Part shown: piece after piece, positions 1-12,105 of the stretch
How the letters are laid out: each line of letters starts with the position of its first letter
How positions within the stretch are numbered: position 1 is the stretch's first letter
NCBI GenBank assembly: GCA_032622095.1
Contig: CP136062.1
Coordinates: 53,027,349 to 53,091,348, forward strand
Length of the DNA stretch: 64,000 nucleotides
Reading direction: 5' to 3'
From: Siphonodentalium dalli
Lineage: Eukaryota; Mollusca; Scaphopoda; Gadilida; Siphonodentaliidae
Translations under genes and position numbers: made by a program
The notes under the pieces: generated by a model
Seen by the model: the letters and a program-made list of their open reading frames with translations, nothing else
What the model was told of the DNA's origin: nothing
Databases searched by the model: none

Positions 1-440
1 GTTATAGCAAGGAAATAATGCTAACGCTGTCAACTATGCTATCAACTTTCCCAAAAACTTTTTATTAATTTTGACAACATTTTGTTCAACAAAATATGGC
101 CGTATTACCATTTAAGTATCACGAAATTTGGCCGTACATGTATTACCACTTGATTTTAGAGTAATCCATCTTCATCCTCAATTTTGTCCGACGCCTTCCG
201 TTTGTGTGCCACATATTATTACATATCTCGAGAAATAACAGTATTTAAAAATCGATATCTCATCACTCTGAAATTTGATTGATGGGTTCTTCGACTCGAA
301 TAAAATATGTTTTATCCCCGAAGCCAAAGAAATAGTAATTTAGGAGCGTCTGATCGGATTGAGTACCTTTAACATCTGAAACTGTCATCAGATCTAAGAT
401 TTTTACAAAAACAAATTTGTCAGTTTAGAATTCGCTCCGG
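1..440. other. No gene or repeat recognised
   Basis: AT-rich unique-looking sequence. I see no open frame with recognisable protein similarity, no long inverted repeat and no tandem structure before the minisatellite that starts near 441. Confidence 0.5.
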
Positions 441-1078
441 TATACATATGCACCTCACCAATGGCCATATAGCATACACATACCCTCACCCATGTCACCT
501 GATATACTCCTTCACCTGACCTATGGCCATATAGGCATCCCGTGTGTTCCTATTCAATACACTCATAGATGATCATGGTCAATCATTGTATACATATTAA
601 CCTCAACATTGGCCATGTCACTCCCTGTATTCCCATTTGTCACACCATAGCCGAATAGCCACCCAAGATATACTAATACATCCCAGCGATGTCAATATAG
701 TCACTCCATGTATGCATATGCACCTCATCCATGGCCATATAGCCACTCGCTATATACACATATCCCTCGCCCATGACAATAAAGCAATACGTGTGTATAC
801 TGGTATAACCTACACATGACCATACCGCCACGAGTCACCAAACATGATAACCAGGTATAGTCATACGCCTGACACATGACCATTTAGTCACCCATGTATA
901 GATGTTCATTACATGTATGACCATACAGTCACTACATAATCGACACACATAGTCATATAACCACACACATGACAATTCAGCAATTCACTGCATAAGCATA
1001 CACGCCATCCATGATACAGCTTAGCCAAATATACCCACCAATGATAATACATCCACGAGATATATAAATATACATGAC
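441..1078. repeat. Degenerate minisatellite, block A
   Basis: A loosely repeated unit of about 40-50 bp recurs, built from words such as CACTCCATGTATACCTATTC, CACCTCACCCATG and GGCCATATAG. Copies are diverged and vary in length. The same unit resumes at 2393, so this is the left part of one array split by an insertion. Short ORFs here are products of the repeat, not genes. Confidence 0.75.
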
Positions 1079-1079
1079 T

Positions 1080-2392
1080 TGAAACATATTTTATTTGCAT
1101 AATATACAAAAGGGATTGGGTCACAAGTTTTTACAACTTATGAAGCCCCTCTCCCAATACAATATGGCAACATACATGAACTCAAGATGACGATACAAAC
1201 GTATTTACATGGTGATAAGTTTTGAGGTACGTAATATGTATTGCCTTCCAGAGATTATCTGGCTAGAACGAGGTTGGCTACTGGTCGAGGAAAATTTGTA
1301 TTTCAGAATGTCACTACATAATGGATGTCTGGTACGATTGGTGCGAGTGCTAATATAATTAGCTATTAGTAGTATTTGTATTATGGAGGTAAACTTAATG
1401 AAACACTTGTATTCGATTTGTGGTTACTGTTGTGATCTGGAAGGCCATACAGATAATTATTCAGAACGAAATGTTCGAATGTGATGTTTGTCCATATGTG
1501 AGGTGACTGAAATTTTTATTCCGGAAGTAATTTTAAGTGGATTCGAAAGTAAAACAAATACGATCTTTTATGGATCGAAACGCTTAGTCGCTGCAATATA
1601 TTGTTGCATGATGAAAAATAATTTCTTATTTTTTTGGGACGAGACATGGAGTATTCCACACATGAGTTATGCAGTATCGCTTATTGTGATATTTTCACGG
1701 TTCAGTTTCTCAAAAAATTCGAAGCGCTCTCTTTTGTACAGTGGGCACATGAAGAAATAGTGATAGGCGTCCTCATATCGATTTCCAAAGGGGCATGCGG
1801 GGCTATCAGCGATGTAATTGTTGAACATATCAGATCGGAGTTCACTTCAGAAGTAACGTATGCGACAATGAACAATGTTGTATTTTCTGCGTCCAGCGTA
1901 AAAATGCTGAGGGGGGGGGGGGGGGCAAGTTCAAGTTGATTTTAAAGGTAGAAAATTGGTCCGCGTCGGTGATTAATTTGGGAAGTTTATTCCGTTCTAA
2001 GACTATCATTGGAAAAAATGATTGTTTGAAGTGTTCAATGTTGCTATAGTATGAATCAAATTTACTGGGACGCCGCCAATTATAATCTGCAACTTCATGT
2101 GATCTGGGGGAAGTATGGTGGATAGATAGGAAGGTGCTAAATTATTAACTATTGTATAGAGTGCCTGCAATTTATGTAGTTGATGTCTTTTGTAGAGTGA
2201 AGGCCAACCAACTTCCTCTAGTACCATATTGTCCGAAGCAGAACGGGTGATTCCACTGACTATACGTCCAGCGTCGATATGAAACCGGTCAAGCTTCCCT
2301 AACAAGTAATCAGAAGCATTGTCCCACACTGCATCTGAGTAATCAAATATGGGTAATATATATATGTTTTGTAAATAATTTCGATGGTAAAT
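1080..2392 (-). mobile_element. 5'-truncated non-LTR retrotransposon (LINE) 3' end, degenerate
   Basis: Read on the minus strand, 2392 to about 2006 encodes the C-terminal part of a LINE reverse transcriptase polyprotein: ILPIFDYSDAVWDN, then EEVGWPSLYKRHQLHKL. After a frameshift the similarity continues (SYYSNIEHFKQSFFP, about 2060-2000) and, after a G/C homopolymer, into the terminal module around 1900-1730 (GRRKYNIVHCRIRYF, stop, SELRSDMFNNYIADS, then an EDAYHYFFMCPLY stretch). That last stretch matches the Cys/His-rich end typical of CR1/jockey-superfamily ORF2. Frameshifts and the in-frame stop, probably a former Cys codon, make it dead. A minus-strand AATAAA at 1090-1095 lies next to the left boundary. 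It sits inside the minisatellite, which resumes on both sides. Family placement below superfamily is not certain. Confidence 0.8.
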
Positions 2393-2925
2393 CACCCGTT
2401 ACCACAAGGACACTCCATATATACCCACACGCTCGATAATGTCCGCTCAGCTTACTCCAGGTATTCATATTCAATCATGACCGTGCAGTCATTCCATGTA
2501 TACCTATTCAAATTACCCGTAACCAATACAATCACTCCATATTTATCCACACACCCCATCCATGATCATACAGACAACACATATACATCCCACACATGAC
2601 ATTACAGTCACTCCATATATACATAATCAACACATAGATGACCATGTAGCTATATCCATACACCACACCAATGACCATACAGGCACACCGGGTGCACCCG
2701 TACTGGATATACACACTCATACACCATACAGTCACTCCATGCATACCGATTCACCTCACACCTGACCATGACCTCTCCCTGTATACCTAGATGCATCTTA
2801 CCATGGACAACACACTCATAACCATATTGTCACTCATTGCATACCTACTCACATCAGTCATGACATACAATAACTCCCTGTATACCTATTCACCTCACAT
2901 ATTATCATAGAGCAACTCCATGGCT
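2393..2925. repeat. Degenerate minisatellite, block B
   Basis: Continuation of the array seen at 441-1078 with the same words (CACTCCATATATAC, CACCCCATCCATGATCATAC, GTCACTCCATGCATACC). It starts directly at the 5' end of the inserted LINE. The small ORFs at 2384-2599 and 2562-2765 are repeat translations. Confidence 0.7.
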
Positions 2926-3189
2926 ACGATCTTGGCATCAACACTCTATCCTGTTGACATTTTTTTTTATCATAATGGACCAGAATAGCCCAAGATTATG
3001 GTCCATCTCAGTTATGTCTCAAAGTTCTACCCATTTCCTTCCAATACATATGGCCAAAATCACAACAGGTTCTCGGCAAAATTACATACTTTAAAATGAA
3101 TTTGTCATGCCCCATACGGAACTGGGACAACCAGAATAGAACATGTAGTTATCAGTTAATTAACTAACACGTACAATATTTGTTTAAAT

Positions 3190-3760
3190 ATTAACATTTT
3201 ACAAATTTGGTTGCCATTTTGGAAGCCATATTGAGCAATTTGGTCTATAAACACCGTAACACATTTAAGATAGACCAAAACAATAAATATCTTTCAATCC
3301 AAAGATAGTTATATTTTACCTGAAAAAAAATGGTCCAAACCTGAAAAGTGAATTTTTGCCAATATTTTTGTCATGTTTTTGAGAGAAAAGTCGGATTTTT
3401 GAGGGATCGGAAGGGGTTAGGACCCCAATAATTCCATATTTAATTGCTCCAAAAAACAGCATGAATTGATCTAGAAGATATTTGTGAAAACATGTCATAT
3501 TTTCAACTTCCGGCGGCCATTTTGGCGGCCATCTTGGGTGGTGATTTCAATTTTGGCCCAAAAAAAGTGTCATTATGTCTTAGCTTACGCAAATATATAC
3601 ATTTGTATACATTTTACTAGATTTTCCCGCTATAATTTGCATAAAACTGACTTAGGGTCTGGTCTGAAAAACGGCGGCCATGATGGACGCCATCTTGTCT
3701 GGAGTCTAAAAGGCCACTTTTTTTCTTCTTAACATTGCTTAAAAGTTGAAGGACATAATA
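3190..3760. repeat. Dispersed repeat of the GGCGGCCAT family
   Basis: Contains repeated phrases of the type GGCGGCCATTTTGG and GCCATCTTG. Positions 3668-3722 match the reverse complement of 46255-46312 (GGCGGCCATGATGGACGCCA shared). The repeat family recurs at 46.2-47.2 kb and 49.85-50.2 kb. No protein is recognised. Confidence 0.55.
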
Positions 3761-5189
3761 AGGAACAAAATGAGTGGGATGAAGTTAAGTCCCATGGGGG
3801 TGCAAGGGTACCCCTATTAGCTCCCGGACTATGGATCGACCGAGAAACGTTAGCGGGACATGAATAGCTTGCGATTTTCTAAGTCTCTTTCGTTATTCAA
3901 ATAACTTCATCAAAAGAACTCTTCAAATCGGAAGTTAAACGTTGCTGGGGCCGATTTGGAAGCGTGTCGTTTCTCGGAACCGAATCAATATTCGAGGTGG
4001 AGTTAAACCCCGTGCTTCCGACGCTACCATTTCGAATGCCATAATTAGTTTGAATATGGTCTACAACCTCTATTCAGTAAGACAACAGGTTCCCCTGGGG
4101 GGGGGGGTCTTCCTGGACCATGCTGTTTTGTGCGGAACTCATTAGAGGCGCCGCCATATTCGACACCAAATATAGTACTACTATTGTTACATATACAATG
4201 ATATATATACGTTTTATATACCAAGAAATAACTAGCTCCTGCATGTGCACGAACCAAGTATGTGAGGTGTTTTATGGCCTGAAATCGAATGAGGAAGTTT
4301 TAACACGTTTTGGATTTTTGTTGCGCCGCAACATGTCCAATTATCGTCTCATGCAAAAAAAACCCTATGCGTCCATTGACCAAAAACGGCAGATAATTTA
4401 TTACAGCGCATTCTCTTTTGTGCGCCTTTGTTATAAAGTTAAACACATTGTTATAAAAACTGCCTCGTGTATATTTTAAGACATTAACTAAATTTATAAT
4501 AATTGATAGAAACTTGTTCAGACTGTTGTCCACAATTCATTAGTTTGTATCCAGAATCTATAAATGGATATGAAACTTTCTGCGAAAAGATAGACCACGT
4601 ACAATGGATATCATAACAATTTTTATGTCGACAGAGAGCGGGGTAATATCCAGCCACCCCAATCCTCTTCTGATTAAATTACTACTACTAAACATACAAA
4701 TAGATATGGATAACCCGATAATCAGAGGGGTGGTGTAGTTAAATTAGCTGCTCAGTATCAAAGCTTTCGGCGACTGGCCTTCCTCTGTGATGATCCAAAA
4801 TACACTTTCGCCAACAAGATTTCTTCTCCAAACTGTGCGTCAAGATTGTCCACCATAACGTTAGAGATTCACATTGACGCAACAACGCTGGTGCGGGATT
4901 TTAGCCTTATATCGTTTCGTTTCGTGTGCCGAGTTTTAGAAACCACGAATTATATCTTATAAGTCTGAGTTGCTTCCCTCCGCTGACTAACTCTATCATC
5001 GAAACAATCAGGTCTTTAACAAAAGGTTCGGTCCTATTAAACCGTTTCTAAACGGTTTGTCTGGATTTAGCCTTACATGATTGTATGTCCCTGGAGTGTT
5101 CACCGATCATTTCCAAGAGCTGTCTCTCGCCCCCCCCCCCTCCACATATATACCACACAAACACAATTCTTACATTACAAATCGATGTG
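3761..5189. other. Intergenic, no gene recognised
   Basis: No coding similarity found. It contains a G run near 4098 and a C run near 5131. The open frames at 4120-4479 and 3942-4145 have no recognisable domain and no consistent splice context. Confidence 0.4.
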
Positions 5190-6390
5190 ATATGTGCGAT
5201 ATATAGAGGACTGGTTTGGAAAATGGACATATATCATGATCTGCAATCACTCAAAGAGTTTATACCACACACAAATACTATCCACAAACAATATTAAAGA
5301 AGAACTGAGGTACCAGTAACCAGTGAAATAAAGTTTCTGGACACCTACATGTACGGTACCTGAAGATATCGGAAGAGGAAATATATACGGATCTATATTA
5401 CAAGCCATAGGACAAAATCGTGTGTCTGAATAACACATCTAACCGCCGCGCATACTGTGTACATGTACTAGAGCCATCGAAAACGATCTCAGACTATATT
5501 ATAGGGTGAGGAGAATTTGTGCGAATGAAAACGAGTACAATATACATCACAAGTTATTGAAAACATAACTCAGAAGGAGAGGTTACGTGTATATAGCTCA
5601 CATTTTATCGAACGGGAACTGTTGAAGGCAGATGATGTTGAAAGGAAAAGCCTTTTGGATAGTCAAACTGGCAAGGACAGAGATCAAAGCGTGTTCACAT
5701 CGTAGCAACATGAGTCCTTATCAGATATTGGTGGAATATATAGGAGATATAATTATATCAAATCCAGTCGTAAGTCGGGATTTTTTTACCCTGTGCCAAT
5801 GCATTCTCTTATATATGCGAGTCGACCATAGGTCGCCTCGCATATATAAGAGAATGCATTGGCCTAACAATTTTTTACAATTTAAATAATTTTTTCTTGT
5901 ATTCTTTAACAATTTTATAATTTCACCCATACAGAGCCCCAGACAAACATGAGCAGACGACACTCTTCTATATGCTTCTATATATGTGTGGGGCTCCCTG
6001 CAGGGTAATGGATGTTTTTTTATTTTATGTCCTAAAAATTGTCAGAAACATTTATTTTAAAAAAATGATAAAAAATTGCTAGGCCAATGCATTCTCTTAT
6101 ATATGCGAGGCGACCTATGGTCGACTCGCATATATAAGAGAATGCATTGGCACAGGGTAAAAAAAATCCCGACTTACGACTTGATTTGATATGGCATACA
6201 AAATGTGCGCTGTTGTAAATTTCGATCAACTCACAGATACATCAGCTGATACATATTTCCGTGTTAAGAATAATGTTAATTGTAAAACGCCAAATTTGGT
6301 GTATGTACTCTCGTGTGAATGTGCGGTATATGTGGGGGAGACAGATATCGTGAACATATTTGTTCAATAAACACAAGCTATTTAATATGG
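5190..6390 (+). pseudogene. Penelope-like retroelement relic (RT C-terminus plus GIY-YIG)
   Basis: Plus-strand frames around 5190-5560 show the end of a Penelope-like (PLE) reverse transcriptase in several broken frames: YRGLVWKMD..LQSLKEFI, then TSEIKFLDTYM, then EIYTDLYYKP, then VRRICANENEYN followed by RRGYVYIAH. In the family this corresponds to the 'FLDT..lYrKPTD' and 'RrRIC' blocks. After the inserted foldback element, 6200-6330 reads continuously as a PLE C-terminal domain (KTPNLVYVLSCECAVYVGET), the VVY/YVG core of a GIY-YIG endonuclease. A further frameshift then leads to REHICSINTSY near 6350. Stops and frameshifts show it is inactive. The two halves are separated by the mobile element at 5755-6192. 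Family assignment is confident; exact ends are not. Confidence 0.75.
5755..6192. mobile_element. Foldback element FB-1 with palindromic ends
   Basis: An inverted-repeat element whose outer arms start ATATCAAATC and run through GTCGTAAGTCGGGATTTTTT to CCCTGTGCC. Each arm then contains a near-perfect 69-bp palindrome (5795-5863 and 6083-6151), beginning GCCAATGCATTCTC and ending GAGAATGCATTGGC. Between them lies an AT-rich interior with a second small inverted repeat (AGAGCCCCAG ... GTGGGGCTCC). There is no ORF of its own, so it would be nonautonomous. It interrupts the Penelope-like relic. I could not identify a convincing target-site duplication. Confidence 0.8.
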
Positions 6391-6392
6391 TT

Positions 6393-6913
6393 TATGTGTA
6401 ACTTAATAGACGTCGTTAGAGGAATCAGGGAGCTAAATGTGTTACAGAGTCGTGGAGCGAGTACACCGTGGAATTGCTAAAGGTGAAGGTAACTGGAGAA
6501 TGACCTTCACCCGATACACGTGACACGTTATTAAAGGAGGACATCTAAATAATTTAAACTGGTGAATTAATGAGGGAATGGATTTTAGAGAGTGTGAAAT
6601 TGATTTAACTAGCTGCTGTAGTTCTAGCTTTTTCCAGATCAAATTTGGATGTGGGATAGCCCTGTCACACACTTGGGGATTTATTTAAATAAGTAAACAA
6701 ATGACCTATGATTTTTCTTGCATTTTCGTGACCAACTGGTGTCAATCTAGCTGGATAAACACCACTGGAATAGCCTGCAGGCTTCAATTAAGTTAATTCG
6801 GTCGAAACGTTAACACTGTCGCCTATGGGAAACCATTTACTTCAGTGATTCCTGGCGTGTAATGTAATGAAGTTGGTGAGAGCTATATCTTAGAAATCAA
6901 TTGTGCTCCAGTG
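6393..6913. other. Intergenic, no gene recognised
   Basis: No domain-bearing open frame, long palindrome or tandem array is visible between the Penelope relic and the LINE that ends at 6914. Confidence 0.4.
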
Positions 6914-7785
6914 TTCAAAGTTCAAAGTTCAAAAGCTTTATTTATAAAGTCAGGCATTTTAAATTACAAACATGAGCATTGAGCTGTTAACCGACTTGTA
7001 GAATAATGAAAATTCACATAAACACTAACGTGAATAAAACACAACCTATCTGAAAAATAAATGACATGTATATTAGCTAAAACATTGTAAAAGACGAATA
7101 AAATCACTGAAGACAGGTTGTTCTGACTCGATCAAAAGCGTAAGACACAAATTTTTATAATATTCATATACAGCACAGTAATGTGCTCAACAAGTCCATA
7201 TTTTATTCCTGGATAACACGTTTTGTTCCATTCAGAGATACCAGACCAGAAAGTGATGATTAAAATACAAACATATACTTATATAATTAGGATATCCTAC
7301 AGGCACTGCATTTACATATAAAACCATTCCAGGTTGCTAACATACATTCAAAGTCTTTCATCGTCTCTGCGGTTCTGCATGACTCTGGAAGAGAATTCCA
7401 CACTTTAGGTGCCATGAATCTAAACGCGCTTAAACCGAAAGTAGTAGTATCAGGTGCTGGCAGTTCCAGAGTCTCATAATTTCTAAAAGAGTATGAACTA
7501 TGTTTAAGTTTCACCAGGCAGTCCAAATAGGAAGGAGTGCTAATGTCCTTTTTTAGTGTTTTGAAAACTGTGAGTGCCATGAGTCTGAGTCTTTGTAGAT
7601 GTAGATGCTCACAGTTTGCAAGCTTTAGGAGAAAGTCATAATCAGATTTGTAGTCGTTATAGATAAAACGAAAGCCACTCTCCTGAATTTTCTCCAGCCT
7701 GTCGGTAGAAGACACACTGCAGAAATGCCAGATAAGAGGGCAGTAATTAAAATTTGAGAGGATGAAAGATTTGAAGATACATTTT
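6914..7785 (-). mobile_element. 5'-truncated LINE 3' end
   Basis: Minus-strand reading from 7785 gives FKSFILSNFNYCPLIWHFCS, then SSTDRLEKIQESGFRFIYND and a long in-frame stretch to 7287 ending near KVWNSLPESCRTAETMKDFE. This is the classic C-terminal region following the reverse transcriptase in CR1/jockey-superfamily LINEs (thumb/linker followed by the 'WNsLP' block). The coding part is open for about 166 codons, so this is a younger copy than the one at 1080-2392. The 3' end carries AATAAA (minus strand, 6937-6942) and a short tandem tail of TTTGAAC units (6914-6934), as expected for this superfamily. Similarity stops abruptly at about 7785, a typical 5' truncation. Confidence 0.88.
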
Positions 7786-8811
7786 TTGCCTGAGAGGGTC
7801 CACCCTCCCCTCTCCTGACTCGCGATTCCGGGACACCTGATATGCTGACGTCTCTTGAATTATTTATGTTGTGTGAACGCAATGCATATGTACAGAACGA
7901 CCAATGTGGTAGCCATCATGATTAAGTAATGGATAATGATCGAAGCAGAGAGTATCCGGTAAAAGAATAGACGAGTCCATTCTTGACCGAATTCCCGACG
8001 CAGAGAATATTATCTGACTTAAAACCCATCCATCCATTGACTTGTCATTGGAGTCAACTATCCATTTGGCCTGGTCCCCAGCTGTGTCTTGATTACTTGA
8101 TTATATATACGCCCACAGTTCAGCACGGACAGTGTATGTGAGCAATCTATTTCTATCCAATTGTATTTGTTTATTTTTTTTTCTTTCTTGATTTAAAGAT
8201 GCCCCATCCAATTCGACATCAAATGAGTTAACATTCCATAATAATTTATCAGGCAATAAAACATGAAAAATAATGGTCGTTATGTATACATATGCAAAAC
8301 CAATAGAGCAACACTAGAGGAAAAGCCAAATACCAAAAGTGGTCGGATACCCCTACCCTCGGTAGAACAAGTTGAAACCAACTTTTTCTGGAAGGTAAAT
8401 CTATACTGATTACCGAAATGATTCTTGGCCTTGTCGGAATTGGTGCCAGCTATGTATTGTAAGACTATTTGTGAAGTTACCCTACCGAGCAATTGGCCTT
8501 TTTCAGCGATTGGCCATCAATAAACAATTGGTTAAAAGTTAATCACATCACCATAAACAGAACATTCTATTTGTCAGTTTTTATTTATTACACAAGAAAC
8601 ATCAAAAATAATGTAATCAGAATGATCATATATAGCTTATTTTCGAAATTTCTCTTCATATTTCATCGTTGGTTGGTAATGAAGTAAACATGCTCTTTAT
8701 ACAATGTGATTGTTCGAATATGCTGGCGCCAAACAACGCGAAACCTGGTAAAACTGTCTCATTACAAAGAAGTCGAAAACACACAAGAAGCTTGCATAAA
8801 TGTGACCCGCC
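7786..8811. other. Intergenic, no gene recognised
   Basis: No recognisable protein or long repeat. The ORFs at 8280-8492 and 8669-8887 show no domain; the second runs into the foldback element. Confidence 0.4.
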
Positions 8812-9140
8812 ATATCAAATCCAGTCGGAAGTCGGGATTTTTTACCCTGTGCCAATGCATTTTCTTATATATGCGAGTCGACCATAGGTCGCCTCGCATA
8901 TATAAGAGAATGCATTGGCCTAACAATTTTTTATCATGTTTTTTAAATACATTTTTAGGACATAAAATAAAAAACATCCATTACCCTGCAGGGAGCCCCA
9001 CACATATATAAAAGCATATAGAAGAGTGTCGTCTGCTCATGTTTGTCTGGGGCTCTGTATGGGTGAAATTATAAAATTGTTAAAGAATACAAGAAAAAAA
9101 TATTAAAATTGTAAAAAATTGTTAGGCCAATGCATTCTCC
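8812..9140. mobile_element. Foldback element FB-2, one end truncated
   Basis: Second copy of the FB-1 family with the interior inverted relative to it. The left arm starts ATATCAAATCCAGTCGGAAG and contains an intact 69-bp palindrome at 8851-8919. The interior (ACAGAGCCCC/GGGGCTCTGT hairpin, CCTGCAGGGAGCCCC) is the reverse complement of FB-1. The right palindrome is cut off after GCCAATGCATTCTCC near 9140, so the right end is deleted. Confidence 0.8.
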
Positions 9141-9916
9141 TAGCTGTACTGGCTTGAATTATAAGTATCATTCTATGGTTTATACACAGGGACGCGACTA
9201 GACGTGACTCAGAGCAGTATGACAATTTAATTTCGCACCCAACCCCTTCGGGGTAGATGTTTCAAACTGAAAGGTATCATAACATTTCCAGTTATTGGAC
9301 AACTCTTTAATATGACATGCCCCCCCCCCCCCCCGTGTTTAGCAAATTCCCATCAGTCCCATCGTATATAAATGATTGTCAACTGTTTCCCGCCCATCTT
9401 AACCAGGCCGAGCTCGCAATTTCGCATAATTTCATTTGCTTCCCACCCCGTGTCTTGGAATTTCCTAACTGTAGCTATTGTGGGGAGGAATCATGAAACA
9501 ATTTGAAATATGAGCATGCACTGTTAAAAATTTCCGTCGGTTCGACGGTTTCTCACCGTCATAATCGACGGCCCCATGCCGTTTCATCAGTTTGACGGCC
9601 CCATACCGTTATTTTATGTGCCCATGGAAATTGTCTAAATTAAATATGTTCGTGATTCAAAGTTACGATGTGAAAATTCAATAGTATATTTATCGGCAAC
9701 CATATTATATACGGCAATTACTCCGTACAGTAGGACTGAACCTTACTCTGCTGATATTTAATATATATTATTTATCCGGCATCCATTATGTGTTATGCGT
9801 ACAGTACGAATTAGCATGAGTACATAACTTATCTCTATCGGGGTTAAGTTACTCGCTTTAGCACAGCTAATTTATACTCCATTTTGTATTTGGCAATGCA
9901 TATTTGATCGTAAATT
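9141..9916. other. Intergenic with poly(C) tract
   Basis: A C run lies at about 9319-9334. A similar C run followed by comparable sequence occurs at about 19719-19735, just upstream of the second segmental-duplication copy, so the duplication may begin earlier than the clearly alignable part. Around 9537-9625 the word GACGG/CCGTC recurs several times. No gene is seen. Confidence 0.4.
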
Positions 9917-10679
9917 GTTTTTTGTTTTGGGAACCTGTTACCTTTTCGATTGTGGACAGTTCTTAAGACGGTCTGATTTCGGTTCCTTTGATAACCGGAC
10001 AAGTTTAAATTCTGCGAAAATCGACTTAATCATTGACAATTTCCACTAAGAGATCCATGCCAATCATGACATGATCCATGGTCTTACTTCAATGTCTTCA
10101 TTCAGTGCTGTGTTGTAACTCAGTATCAAAGCACTGGCACATTTACTGACACGTGAGGATACAGGTACAATTAACACGAGCTCCGATGACAACCAATAGT
10201 GACAATAATAACAAAACAACTCAACGAGCAGCTATTGCTATTATAATGTTGAAAATGCAGTTAACGGTGTTCAGAATCTGATTGTTTCAAAGCAAATGCA
10301 TGTATATTTACAAGAGATGATACACATGTACTGTGTGCACCAGTGTAATTCACAAGAGCTTCAATGTCAACAACACCGTAAACAATGAACTGACGCCGCG
10401 CAGTGATGGATGATCACATATCTACAATTCCAACTTTACAATTATACAGACCAATTCATCCCGTGTTCATCAATTTTCATTGAAACGACAATTTACCGGG
10501 AGTACACTATTGGTTGGATGTTCTTATCAAACCACCTTTGGCTGACTCACTGATATTTCATGGAAAATGTGCGACTACAGGAGAACATTGTCGCCAAGTC
10601 ATTGTGTACAGTTATTATGGGATCTTCTGTTGTCTTGAAGGTTCCAATACTAACTAGATGTTATTGATACCGGTATATA

Positions 10680-11177
10680 CAGTACCAGTCAAAAAGAAGT
10701 GGTATATTAAGCGCGCTATTTTCGCGCTCAATGTCGCAATAATATTGCAAGTGGAAGCGCTTATAAGCATGTCGCTTGTGATATTATTGCAATATGTTGC
10801 ACTTAATATCTCAATATTTTGCGCTTATATTGCAACATCTTGCGCTCAAAATTGTGACATTTAAATCAAATTATTGCCTCTTCTATATTGTTTATTGTAT
10901 AAATAGAGACAATGTTTTAGATATGTATATAATTATGTTTGTAAATGCTATATGTACACTATATGTACAGTATTTATCTAATATTATATTTATAACACTA
11001 TCGGGTCTGTATGAAATTTAGCGCGCTTAATATCGCAATATTTTGCGTTCAATATTGCAATTATAAGCGGGACAGATTTTTGGTATTGTGCTATAATCAC
11101 ACGTTTTTCTAAATTAAGCACGCTCATTATTACAATAAGGGTGCGCCTAAAAATACCACTTCTTCTGACTGGTACAG
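10680..11177. mobile_element. Tc1/mariner-type nonautonomous element (MITE), copy A
   Basis: Terminal inverted repeats CAGTACCAGTCAAAAAGAAG at the left and the complement of C(T)GTACCAGTCAGAAGAAG at the right, both followed inward by a GTGGTAT match. Each end is flanked by TA, the Tc1/mariner target. The interior consists of imperfect repeats of ATATTGCAATA and GCGCTTAATATCGC-type words and has no transposase. A diverged copy is at 20631-21135. Confidence 0.8.
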
Positions 11178-11333
11178 TATTGTCATGATGTACGGATTCA
11201 CCTGTTAAAACAAAAACTGTGTTTACAAGTGACTGGACAATTTCACGCCTTATATGTTACCAAAAGTATGTCATTAACCTATTTGACATTTACATGTACA
11301 TACATTTGAGTTTTAGCTGTGAAACATGTAGTA

Positions 11334-11445
11334 CAAGTCTTCTCGTACTGAAACCAGCTAAGATATTGGGATGGTTAGATGCTGGCATTTATGCCAGCAT
11401 CTAGCCGTCCCAATATCTTAGCTGGTTTTAGTACGAGAAGACTTG
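11334..11445. repeat. Perfect-loop palindrome (55-bp arms)
   Basis: Left arm starts CAAGTCTTCTCGTACTGAAA and the right arm returns to its complement with a 2-nt centre. Only a few mismatches are visible. The hairpin is bracketed by a 12-bp direct repeat TGAAACATGTAG (11320-11331 and 11451-11462), possibly a target duplication. It lies in the part of segmental copy A that copy B lacks. Confidence 0.85.
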
Positions 11446-12105
11446 GACTATGAAACATGTAGCTTTGTTTTTTTATGGCTTAAAAGGGCATACCGATTCA
11501 TGTTTTAGAATGGTCGAAATTAGTATTACTCATAACTGAATAGTGATGGGTTGGCTTAACAGCTATTACTAGTATCGTTTTTTTTTATTTACAGCCATAT
11601 TTATACAGTAGTTAGTGAAAGGCGAACACATTACGCTTGCGCATCCTTTTCCGGATTAAATTCTATGAGGCAGATAACAAGCTTGATTCTCTGCAAACTG
11701 CAAAGTTTCATAAGTATCGTCTATCGCTTTATGCATTGAGGATTTACATTTCATCTAAACTATGCTCATAACATAAGAACTAAGATGTATTTTTTCAGTT
11801 ACGAATAATACTAGTTTCGACCATTCAAAAACATATCAATCGTATTGCCTACCGGGAAATCATATTGTCACATGGGAACCTGGCTAATTCTATGGTAAAT
11901 TGGCAAATAAAGAGTAAAACATCGGTGTTGACCAATGAAAAATACCATTGTTCTGACCTTTATTAGTTACGGTCTTGCTATTGATTAAAGGGTGCTGAAC
12001 CGTAAAAAATACAACGGTCTGACAGTTACTGGTTGCGGTCTGCAAGTTACTATAACGGTTTTATACCGTGGAACAAGCTACGATCTGAGCGTATGTTTAA
12101 CGGTC

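Larger units (their letters stand above)
9917..12105. repeat. Segmental duplication, copy A
   Basis: Direct repeat of 19871-21570. Shared long stretches include GGGAACCTGTTACC, ATTGACAATTTCCACTAAGA, ATCCATGGTCTTACTTCAAT, the whole Tc1-type MITE, and ACGAATAATACTAGTTTCGA. Relative to copy B this copy carries an extra segment of about 480 bp (roughly 11262-11741) that includes a hairpin, and it lacks the 340-bp element found in copy B. No gene is recognised inside. Confidence 0.85.
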
